64,000 bases of DNA from Shimia ponticola. Lineage in GTDB: Bacteria > Pseudomonadota > Alphaproteobacteria > Rhodobacterales > Rhodobacteraceae. This document shows positions 15,767-23,168 of the stretch, one piece after another (within the stretch, counting starts at the first letter, position 1; each line of letters starts with the position of its first letter). Made by a program: the position numbers and the translations under genes. The stretch lies in NCBI RefSeq assembly GCF_007995215.1, contig NZ_VCDK01000003.1, positions 1,302,001 to 1,366,000 on the forward strand. Reading direction: 5' to 3'. A model generated the notes under the pieces. The model saw nothing but the letters and a program-made list of their open reading frames with translations, was not told the origin of the DNA and did no database searches.

Positions 15767-17064
15767 GTGCGATCCGATCCGTCACCGCACGGCGCGTTTG
15801 GGACTCCCGCGGCAATCCGACCGTCGAGGTCGACGTGCAGCTAGAAGATGGCTCTTTCGGTCGCGCTATCGCGCCTGCGGGTGCCTCACGTGGTCGACGC
15901 GAGGCCACTGACCTGCGGGACGGCGGCTTTCGTTTGCGTGGCAAAGACGTGGGGCGAGCCGTGCGCAATGTGGTCGATACTATTGGCCCTGTGCTCGTGG
16001 GGATGGACGCGCAGGACCAGACGTCGGTCGATCAAGCCATCCTTGCGCTTGACCCTAGCCCGGACAAGTCCCTCCTTGGCGGTAACGCCACGGTCGCCAC
16101 CTCAATGGCTGTCCTGCACGCAGCCGCCGCTCATAAAGAAATCCCCCTGTGGCAGCATGTGGCACAGCTCTATGGGTACACCCCGTCGCTGCCCTTGCCA
16201 GAGATCCAGATCTTTGGCGGCGGGGCGCATGCAGGCCGCCGCGTCGACATCCAAGACTTCATGATCATGGTCCCGGGCGCCGCCAGTTTCGACGAGGTTA
16301 TGGAGATCACTAACGAGGTCTATTTTGCTGCCGGGGACATTATGGCTGCCCGTGGTGCGTTGGCGGGCATTGCAGACGAGGGTGGCTGGTGGCCCAATTT
16401 CCGCAGCAACGAGGAAGCGCTCGAAACCCTCGTGGCCGCCATTGAAAAAGCCGGCGAAAAACCCGGCGAACGGGTGGTTATCTCGCTTGATATCGCAGCA
16501 TCCGAGTTTGGCAGCGACGGGCGTTACCGTTTGGCGCTCGAAGACAAGGAAATGGAGTCGGGCGCGATGATCGACCTGTTGGGGCAATGGCTCGACGCTT
16601 ACCCAATCGTCTCGATCGAAGATCCGCTTGGCGAAGACGATCCATCTGGCATGATCGAATTCACCCGCCGTTACGGCGAGCGCGTGCAAATCATCGGCGA
16701 CGATTATCTCGTCACCAACACCGCGCTGGTCGCCAAAGGTGTCTCGGACGGCGCCTGCAATTGCGTCCTTATCAAAGTGAACCAAATCGGCACGGTCACG
16801 GAGGCCGCGGCGACCTATGATGCCGCGCGCACCGCAGGTTGGACCGCCGTCGTGTCCGCACGTTCTGGAGAAACCGAAGATACGTCCATTTCTCACCTGA
16901 GCGTTGGACTGGGAAGCCAGCAGCTCAAGGTTGGGTCGTTTCAACGATCCGAGCGAATGGTGAAATGGAACGAATGCCTGCGAATACAGGACACCCTAGG
17001 CGCCCATAATTTTGCCGCCGGTGCGGCGCTGTCCAAGACATGGTGGGCCGGCAAACTCAACTAA
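15763..17064 (+). CDS. Divergent enolase paralog
   Basis: This 433-residue enolase-family protein keeps VWDSRGNPTVEV, the Mg ligands Asp243, Glu286 and Asp313/314, Glu206 (ADEGG), the catalytic base Lys338 (IKVNQIG) and Lys389. It departs from canonical enolase at substrate-contact sites. The first mobile loop is AGASRGRREA rather than SGASTGxxE. The equivalent of yeast Glu168 is Asp165 (IQDFM). The usual SHRSGETED reads SARSGETED, losing the equivalent of yeast His373. It is the last gene of the catabolic operon. It probably eliminates water from a 2-phospho acid, perhaps not 2-phosphoglycerate. Confidence 0.85.
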   Translation: MSAIRSVTARRVWDSRGNPTVEVDVQLEDGSFGRAIAPAGASRGRREATDLRDGGFRLRGKDVGRAVRNVVDTIGPVLVGMDAQDQTSVDQAILALDPSPDKSLLGGNATVATSMAVLHAAAAHKEIPLWQHVAQLYGYTPSLPLPEIQIFGGGAHAGRRVDIQDFMIMVPGAASFDEVMEITNEVYFAAGDIMAARGALAGIADEGGWWPNFRSNEEALETLVAAIEKAGEKPGERVVISLDIAASEFGSDGRYRLALEDKEMESGAMIDLLGQWLDAYPIVSIEDPLGEDDPSGMIEFTRRYGERVQIIGDDYLVTNTALVAKGVSDGACNCVLIKVNQIGTVTEAAATYDAARTAGWTAVVSARSGETEDTSISHLSVGLGSQQLKVGSFQRSERMVKWNECLRIQDTLGAHNFAAGAALSKTWWAGKLN

Positions 17065-17154
17065 CGCGACCATTTTTGTCGTGGGGGCTTGGGGTCTTGT
17101 CCCACCCACATCCAGGCAAAACGTTCAAAATAGCCGCAACAGCAGTGCATCTTT

Positions 17155-17223
17155 GGCGAAGGTCCGCTTCTCCTCCGAAGGTTTAACCCATTTGCACCTG
17201 CGGCGAACGTCTGCTTCCCGCCC
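17155..17223. repeat. Two imperfect 22-base direct repeats in the gap before tniQ
   Basis: GGCGAAGGTCCGCTTCTCCTCC (17155-17176, of which 20 central bases are diagnostic) and a similar copy at 17202-17223 share about 17 of 22 bases at 47-base spacing. They lie between the enolase paralog stop and the tniQ stop, in a 165-base gap with no gene. They could be transposase-binding repeats of the element end. Alternatively they belong to the short GC-rich dispersed repeats common in this bacterial family. Confidence 0.4.
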
Positions 17224-17229
17224 TCACGA

Positions 17230-19026
17230 TCACACCAGACGTCTGACATCGACAGGATAAACTCTCACATTGGTCGGGCAGCATTCGATGGTTTCTATAC
17301 CCATTCGATCCAGTTTCCGCGCAAGGTGGATTGGGGCCACGCCGCGTTCTCGTGCGAGCTGCCCCAGCGTGGTGTAGTGGTTCTGGAACGCTTCGATACT
17401 CGTCTTGGCGACATAGATTTTCATAAAGCGTGTTTCTGGATTAAGACAGGACACGGTTTGCAGGAGGCCCGCCTTCCTCAACGCGAGAACGGTTGTACTA
17501 CTCGTCCTCAAATATCTAGCAGCTTCGACCAAGGTGAGATCACCGATCAGGCGTTGAGTTTGTTGATCCAGCTCAGCGTCCCTAGGTATCAGTAGACTTT
17601 GCAATCCTTCCTGGCCTGGGTCGACGCGTACACCTGTAAGTTCTCCCCGTGCCCATGCGGCAACGACGCGGGCAAGGCTGACTGTGTTGTTTCGACAATG
17701 GGCCTTCAGCGGAAGGTGCAACCTTCCGGCACGCCCGATTTCAACGGCCGCGAGTTTTTCCAGCAATGCCGATACAGAAGATCGCTCAACAAACTGCCGT
17801 GTTGCACCCAGATTGACCGCGCTGCGAGTTTTGTTTTTGATCAAAGCCTTTAACTGATCGGGAAAGATTCTGAGGGCCTTCGCGGTATGCTTGGGGTATT
17901 GAAGACCATCCCAATATCTGGCTACTTCCTTGGCCTCCTCTTCAGTGATTTCTACAAGCGAGCGCAGTTGGTCAGGTCCGTACCTGCCAAGATTGTCCAA
18001 AATGGCTTTCACTCTGCTAGGGTCAATTCCATAGGACCTTTTGACCTCGCTGAGGGAAAAGCCGCCCACGCGCCTCGCCTGTACACCAAGAATGCTTTGC
18101 GATGGCCGCCTAGCATATTCTTGGTGCAAATAGCTGCGGACCCATTCTCGGAATGCGCTTAGGCATGGCTCTTTGCGATGGTCGCGAAACCAGACGTAAA
18201 ACATGCCAAGCACCTTGGTGTAATGCCTTTGATCCTGCACAGGCATCTTCAGTCGCATCTCGCCAAGGGTTTCTGACAAGGTATCCGGACCACCCGCGAG
18301 TGCTGTAATCCCAGCATCAGCGGCGGTAAGTCGTTCGTTTTGTGTCAAACGGGAAACATGCCGGCGCGTGGGAAAGAGCATCTGGATCCCCAGTGCGACG
18401 GATCCGGTTTCGATTTCCGTCAAAGTCCATCCGTCCAGCCAATCGCCTGCAGGACTATGGTTTACGCGATTGCACAGATATTCTTCAAAAGCCATCGGCG
18501 GCGTCAGAGCATCTTCATCTGCCGCTGCCTTGATGTGGTCGATCTGAGCAAACGTTTGCGCAACGATATCGAGGGTACTGTGGGTATAACTAGATCGTTT
18601 CAACTCGATCAGTGGGACATGATGCTCACGGCAAACGTGCAGTGGTAACAAGAGCCATTCCAGTCGTTGAAAGGGTCCTGTATCCCCCTCTCTTTGGATG
18701 GCGGCTGTCATGCACCGAGGGCAGACACGATTAACTGTCCTTCGGAATGTTCCACTCGTGGCTTGGGAGTGCCCGACACTGAACCGCAAATTGCTTTCCT
18801 GCGGCGCTGCGGTCAGCATCAACGCGTCTAGATTTGCGCCAGATAGTTGTGCCAGTCGTTTCAGACCATCTGGATGCGCCGAACAAACATCCGGCCACCG
18901 CATACCCAAATCTGTACAGAATTCGCGGGGTATCAAGCCATTGCGGCGCGCCAAGCGCGCCGCAAAGGATGCTGGCGTTTCCATCTCCTTAAGGTCGAGC
19001 GCGAGTGCAAACTCTCGCGCCATCAT
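17230..19026 (-). CDS. tniQ: TniQ/TnsD-family target-selection protein
   Basis: This 598-residue protein has an N-terminal TniQ domain with the zinc-binding pattern VCPRC (Cys102, Cys105) and VCREHH (Cys132, His135), followed by WLLLPLH-type core strands. The middle contains helix-turn-helix-like segments such as SLSEVKRSYGIDPSRVKAIL. The C-terminal 130 residues have an excisionase/MerR-like segment LVEAARYLRTSSTTVLALRK. Its length is nearer TnsD than the short TniQ of Tn5053, suggesting sequence-specific target binding, possibly at the adjacent tRNA gene (inference). Its ATG overlaps the tniB stop (ATGA). Confidence 0.9.
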   Translation of the reverse strand: MMAREFALALDLKEMETPASFAARLARRNGLIPREFCTDLGMRWPDVCSAHPDGLKRLAQLSGANLDALMLTAAPQESNLRFSVGHSQATSGTFRRTVNRVCPRCMTAAIQREGDTGPFQRLEWLLLPLHVCREHHVPLIELKRSSYTHSTLDIVAQTFAQIDHIKAAADEDALTPPMAFEEYLCNRVNHSPAGDWLDGWTLTEIETGSVALGIQMLFPTRRHVSRLTQNERLTAADAGITALAGGPDTLSETLGEMRLKMPVQDQRHYTKVLGMFYVWFRDHRKEPCLSAFREWVRSYLHQEYARRPSQSILGVQARRVGGFSLSEVKRSYGIDPSRVKAILDNLGRYGPDQLRSLVEITEEEAKEVARYWDGLQYPKHTAKALRIFPDQLKALIKNKTRSAVNLGATRQFVERSSVSALLEKLAAVEIGRAGRLHLPLKAHCRNNTVSLARVVAAWARGELTGVRVDPGQEGLQSLLIPRDAELDQQTQRLIGDLTLVEAARYLRTSSTTVLALRKAGLLQTVSCLNPETRFMKIYVAKTSIEAFQNHYTTLGQLARERGVAPIHLARKLDRMGIETIECCPTNVRVYPVDVRRLV

Positions 19027-19973
19027 CTGACTGGCTCCAGAAGCTTGCGCACATCAATGTGTTCGAAGTTTTCGGCTAGGAACGGATTTAGACCACCGGG
19101 CGCTCCCGACCTTCGGTGGTAGGTCTTGGCAAAGTGGCCTACAGCCAATTCCCGCCCAGTGGTTTCTTCCGTAAGGCACATGACTGTTGCCTGCACAATG
19201 AGTTCGGTCAAAAGACCAAACTCATAGTCTGCAGCATGAAGCAAGCGAGCGGCAAACGACGGTTGAAACTACGCTTGTTGTGCTCCCAGCCCCGCGCGCG
19301 CAGCATAAAGGCTTAGAATATCGCAGACTGTATCGCGGTCCCGCACTGAATTCAGCCGACTAATTGAAATCGGGTAAAGGCGCCGCCCGAGTTGCGGATC
19401 AGCATTAATCAAATCGGCGAGCTCGGGCATCCCACTTAGGATGAGGCCGACCGGCCATGAGCTGTTTTCCATCAACGACTTGAGCGTACGGACGACAGCG
19501 ACCCGTTCGTTTTGTGTTTGATACCGGGTTAAATCCTGCGCCCCATCGAGATGCAAAAACAGCGTCTTGCGGCGTTTGAGGTGGTCTTTGACTTGACCCC
19601 AGATGAGTGCAACTGATTTGTCGCGCGCCAACGGATATCCAAGCGCTTGAAGCACAGCTACTCCCACAAATTTGAGCGTTGCCGGGGAAGGCACCTGCAC
19701 GCTAACAACTTCACTGACGCCTATTTTCGGGTCGTCTAGGACCAGATCCTTGCTGCACCGCATAAGTTCGCGGAATGCCGCACTCTTGCCGCTACCGGAC
19801 CTACCGACCAACACGATACCACGGACGTTGCTGTGGAGGCCGGCTTTGATATCCGCGCGTCTCTGCGCCGTGAGCTCCTCAAAGCGTTGACCGCGTTGCG
19901 TGTAGTTATCGTTTGGTACGTAAGCCTGTTGCAAGGACTGTATAAGCTGCCATTTGGGATCATTCGACTTCAT
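19023..19973 (-). pseudogene. tniB: TniB/TnsC-like AAA+ ATPase interrupted by an in-frame TAG
   Basis: The 317-codon frame encodes a TniB-type ATPase: Walker A GRSGSGKS (residues 57-64), Walker B LFLHLDGAQD (around 143) and arginine-rich sensor regions. Codon 235 (19269-19271 on the minus strand) is TAG. The same frame continues for 81 codons with a normal TniB tail (LLHAADYEFGLLTELI, LAVGHFAKTYHR, NPFLAENFEHIDVRKLL) and ends in a TGA overlapping the tniQ ATG. As read, a 234-residue truncated protein is made unless the amber codon is read through. The start at 19973 has GGAGG upstream and overlaps tniA by 14 bases. Confidence 0.85.
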
Positions 19974-22077
19974 CGTTGAACCTCCAAACACGTTTCGGGG
20001 CCGCTGAATTTTCAGCCGCATTGGTCGGCTGATCAGGTAGGGACTGAATTTTCTCAACTCTCAGCCTTCCCAGCTGAGCCGTTGCTTGATCATTTTCTGG
20101 GAGGGCAACGGGACGCGCGCCAGCAATATCGACGCCCCAGAAGACCTGATCTTCCGCCAATAACAGGGCTTCACGCGTGAGCTTAATCGAGCTGAGGCCG
20201 ACCCGCGCCCGCGCGGCTTCGTCAATCTTACGGATACGCCTCAATGCAGCAGCTACAGTGCTCGCCGACAAAGTGTCTGCGCCCTTGTTGGTGTGCCGAA
20301 GCATTAGCAGAGTGTGTTGCCAAGTTTCGTATGAGACCCCGTTCAGACCGTCAGTCGTACAGGGTAATGCATGCCAGGCCTCACCGAACCAACACGAGAT
20401 TGCGGAAAGATCTTCGGGATCTACACGCAACTCCAACTCCTGTTGGCCCTTGGCCATGACATGTTTGGCCAAGGCGGCTGAATGGTAGTTCAGGCTCGCG
20501 AAACGGATGCCATGCCGCCCAGAGGTCCTGGCATAATCAACACCCAGCGTGGATCGTATTTGATTGCTACTTGGTGGCGGCGCTACGCCATGTTCACGAC
20601 ACAAGCGCTCCCAAGCTTCATTTGGGGTTCCCCAATTTAGACCGCGATGTCTACGATTGTGGTAGCCATCAACGATGAACACGATCAGAGCATCGACGAG
20701 GTCTTTCTCAGTTAGGCACGCTTGGGCTTCGGCTGGATAGTCCCCACGTTCCACAGTGTTTGAGAACACGCGTCCACTCAGAAGCGGCATCAAGCCCTTT
20801 GCTAGCGTCCCAAAGAAACGTTCGATGTACCCGCGTAAGTGAGGAACGCCGCCTACCCCGACACGACAAGCAATTCCAAGAGCACTACAGGCGTTTTGAA
20901 ACGCATCACTGGTAAACGCTGGACCGTTGTCCACGAAGAGTTCTGCTATTCGGCCGCAATGGCTCCAAGCCGACAAGCACCCCAAAGCCGCCGCACGCTC
21001 CGATTTGTCGACCATCGCAAGACGCAAAGCTGCAATCGCGTCGCCGCTAATTTGGGCCGTCGCGAGTTTGAAACTCAATACACAACGGGTAGCACAGTCA
21101 AAGACCACGTAGAGCCAGAACCGCTTGCGTGACAGCTCATCAATCTGATCAGGCGTCAGGTCACTTCCAGCGGCCCTAATGAGGGTAAGTGCGTCAACCT
21201 CCCACTCATCCATTTCCACGCGTTGCAACGGGGCGACCGCTTCTGCGCCTTTTCCGATAGGCCCCAGTTTTGCCCCGGCCTTCGCGATGCCTTTGCGCGC
21301 CGCAAGCACTTGGAACTTGTCGAGGTTCCCGATCCTGCGGCGCACCGAGCTTTCCGAGGGGGGTTTGAGAGGCGGCAGACTGAGATTTGCTCGGTCTTCG
21401 TTTACCTTGGCAACGGTTGCCCGGATGTCGAATGCCACTTGCGCTTTGCTTACTCGCGCTGGGTGAAGGTAATTCTCAATGCCTTCCACGATCAGTCGCT
21501 CGACTTCCGGCGTTAGTCTCTTGGCATTGTTCCCATTGTAGGCCGTACGATTGAGTAGTGCTGCGGGGTTTCGCGTGCCTTCCCAAGCCTTAAGCCACCT
21601 CAGGATAGACTTTCGACTTGGCACACGGATGCGCGCAACTTTCGAAGGATCACCTGGATCATCACACCATTCTGACGAAGACAGCCGGCCTAAGAGCCGT
21701 TGTGCAAACTCCTCTTCAAACTGTTGGTAGGACTGCTCGCTCCGAGTGACTTCTCCGTCTCGCTCAGCGGCCGTGAACACCTCGCAACAGGCAACCTTGA
21801 AGGCTACGCGGTCTTGTTTGCCTTTCGGCAAATCCCGTACAAACTGGTTTCCAAGTCGGGCGCGTAGAACCGCTCGCTCATCGCTGAAATAGTCATACTG
21901 CACCTCTGCAGCACCGGATTTGAGCATGTCCCCCAATTCATCATGTGCCAAGGTCAGTGTCCCATTGCCGCCGACCACCGCCAGCAATCGGACGTCTTCG
22001 TCGGCCACCTTCTCCACCGCATAAATCTTTTCAGATGCAACGATGGCATCACATGGGCTCAAACGGAGTCTGGTCAT
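19960..22077 (-). CDS. tniA: TniA/TnsB-family DDE transposase
   Basis: This 705-residue transposase of the retroviral-integrase superfamily has its catalytic triad in VEMDEWEVD (Asp290), LFVDNGPAF (Asp383) and GYIERFFGTL (Glu419), giving the expected DD-35-E spacing. Upstream lie helix-turn-helix DNA-binding regions (residues about 145-260, including SRKSILRWLKAW), and downstream a Mu-transposase-like C-terminal barrel. The ATG at 22077 is preferred over an upstream start because GGAG sits 8 bases before it and it gives a normal N-terminus. It would cut and join transposon ends with TniB and TniQ. Confidence 0.92.
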   Translation of the reverse strand: MTRLRLSPCDAIVASEKIYAVEKVADEDVRLLAVVGGNGTLTLAHDELGDMLKSGAAEVQYDYFSDERAVLRARLGNQFVRDLPKGKQDRVAFKVACCEVFTAAERDGEVTRSEQSYQQFEEEFAQRLLGRLSSSEWCDDPGDPSKVARIRVPSRKSILRWLKAWEGTRNPAALLNRTAYNGNNAKRLTPEVERLIVEGIENYLHPARVSKAQVAFDIRATVAKVNEDRANLSLPPLKPPSESSVRRRIGNLDKFQVLAARKGIAKAGAKLGPIGKGAEAVAPLQRVEMDEWEVDALTLIRAAGSDLTPDQIDELSRKRFWLYVVFDCATRCVLSFKLATAQISGDAIAALRLAMVDKSERAAALGCLSAWSHCGRIAELFVDNGPAFTSDAFQNACSALGIACRVGVGGVPHLRGYIERFFGTLAKGLMPLLSGRVFSNTVERGDYPAEAQACLTEKDLVDALIVFIVDGYHNRRHRGLNWGTPNEAWERLCREHGVAPPPSSNQIRSTLGVDYARTSGRHGIRFASLNYHSAALAKHVMAKGQQELELRVDPEDLSAISCWFGEAWHALPCTTDGLNGVSYETWQHTLLMLRHTNKGADTLSASTVAAALRRIRKIDEAARARVGLSSIKLTREALLLAEDQVFWGVDIAGARPVALPENDQATAQLGRLRVEKIQSLPDQPTNAAENSAAPKRVWRFNDEVE

Positions 22078-22119
22078 TGCTCGTTCTCCGCTTGTAAACT
22101 GTCGTGGGATTGGTTGTGT

Positions 22120-22738
22120 TTGTCCGGCCAATTGGCCAAGGATCTTGCGTAAGATGCTTGGGCTATCCCAGACCCGCTTTGCGCGCGTGCTAAATCTCCA
22201 CCGCAACACGATCAGCCGCTATGAGCGTGGGACACGTGATATCCCGCAGTCGGTGTGGGAGATGATTGCAGGCATCTACCCCGAAGCACTCCAGAAAATG
22301 CGCGCCAAGTGGAAGATAGCAAGGAATGAAATCGTCCGTGACGAACGCAAGTCCTACCAATGGGAAACCAGTCAGTCTCAATATTCAAACCAAGGGAAAA
22401 ACAGGCGAGATCATCAGAGATACTGCAATGAACTACGCGGTCTTCAAGCCTTCCAAAACAGGTGGTCTGCCAACGTTTTTACTGGCTCAGTATGCTACCT
22501 GGGCTTCTGGAAGCTTGCTCAGGAAGGTATGATGCCGCTTCTTCGAACCAACACAATGCATGACCGGCTTGCTGTTGTGGCTTTCGTGCTCGCTGGTCTC
22601 ACGGTGGCCCCCGCTATTTGGCAGACTTTACAGTTTATGAGGCGGCAAAGGCTCTACTACCCGGTGCACCCATCACTGCGAAAGGGCAAAAACCCCAACG
22701 CCTGGTGTTTGGACGCACCTCGAAGACCAAGGCTTTAA
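22120..22738 (+). pseudogene. XRE-type helix-turn-helix protein, probably frameshifted
   Basis: A clear Cro/CI-like HTH is readable: MLGLSQTRFARVLNLH followed by RNTISRYERGTRDIPQSVWE. The natural first helix, SGQLAKDL, lies in the neighbouring frame just upstream and stops at a TAA (22150-22152), so one base must be dropped near 22147 to join the two. Without it, translation would have to start at 22154 (missing helix 1) or 22043 (with an unlikely leader overlapping tniA). The frame stays open to 22738 and ends with a hydrophobic segment, RLAVVAFVLAGLTVAPAIWQ. It is divergent from tniA and could regulate it. Confidence 0.45.
22326..22532 (+). CDS. Possible small protein overlapping the HTH frame
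   Basis: A 68-codon frame (GEIIRDTAMNYAVFKP, then GLPTFLLAQYATWASG) reads more like a protein than the overlapping frame does here. Its TGA overlaps an ATG at 22529 (ATGA, with AGGAAGG before it) that would start a 69-residue protein ending at 22738 with one transmembrane helix. This raises the alternative that the HTH gene is followed by two small genes. I recognise neither. Low confidence. Confidence 0.2.
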   Translation: MKSSVTNASPTNGKPVSLNIQTKGKTGEIIRDTAMNYAVFKPSKTGGLPTFLLAQYATWASGSLLRKV

Positions 22739-23078
22739 AAGCCCTGTAAACCAAACATCATAAAACGAGCCGCTTTTGATTGGCACAGAACAAATAGGGT
22801 GAGGGCGCCGCCCTCCCCCTCGGGCAACCCTATTAGACAGGGCCGTGTCCTCGGCTGCGCCTGCGGGCCGCACCACCCCTGTCGAATAGCATTGCCTCGC
22901 CCCTCCCGCGTTCGCCACGTGGCAGATTTGCAGGAACAGGCGGCTGCGCCGTGTAATCCACAAATCAGCACTGATTTTCGGAAGCGAAGTCAGACCAAAC
23001 GCCAAAAAGCCAACGAGATTGGAGAACCTAATGACCGATGGAGGCCATTTACCTGAAAGACGACATTTTTTGTGAAGG
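22739..23078. other. Gap with two GC-rich stem-loops, no gene seen
   Basis: No convincing coding frame is present; open frames here run through the tRNA. Two inverted repeats stand out: AATAGGGT (22793-22800) with ACCCTATT (22827-22834), enclosing GAGGGC-GCC-GCCCTC; and GACAGGG (22836-22842) with CCCTGTC (22877-22883). They could be an RNA structure, a terminator for the frames at 22120-22738, or part of the transposon end. The rest, up to the tRNA, contains the putative ACGACA end at 23060-23065. Confidence 0.55.
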
Positions 23079-23155
23079 TGGCGGACTGGGGAGGATTCGA
23101 ACCCCCGACCCCTTGATTCGTAGTCAAGTACTCTATCCAACTGAGCTACCAGTCC
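23079..23155 (-). tRNA. tRNA-Arg (anticodon ACG)
   Basis: A complete 77-base cloverleaf with encoded CCA. The acceptor stem is GGACTGG/CCAGTCC with discriminator G, the D arm is GCTCAGTTGGATAGAGT, and the anticodon stem CTTGA/TCAAG carries the loop CTACGAA with anticodon ACG. The T loop is GGTTCGAATCC. ACG is read as ICG after deamination, decoding CGU/CGC/CGA. The 3' end faces the transposition module. Confidence 0.97.
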
Positions 23156-23168
23156 GTGAGGGCGTGAG

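Larger units (their letters stand above)
17077..23065. mobile_element. Tn7/Tn5053-like transposition module beside tRNA-Arg (boundaries tentative)
   Basis: The region holds tniA, tniB and tniQ and an HTH reading frame and has visibly weaker GC bias than its flanks. The limits given are those where the + strand begins TGTCGT (17077) and ends ACGACA (23065): a six-base inverted match with the TGTC ends common in the Tn5053 family. Flanking five-mers are ATTTT (left) and TTTTT (right), an imperfect 4/5 duplication in a T-rich context. The right limit lies 13 bases from the tRNA-Arg 3' end. No TnsA-like nuclease, resolvase, Cas gene or guide array is present. The true left end could lie farther left if the catabolic genes are cargo. 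Confidence 0.5.

Noticed and set aside
17077-22108. Shared TGTCGTGGG at 17077 and 22100 as transposon ends
   Set aside because: The two nine-base copies lie in the same orientation, whereas transposon ends must be inverted, and the second is inside the tniA start region.
17230-23065. CRISPR-associated transposon
   Set aside because: No direct-repeat array, no Cas12k or Cascade gene and no guide-like repeat near the tRNA were found in this window.
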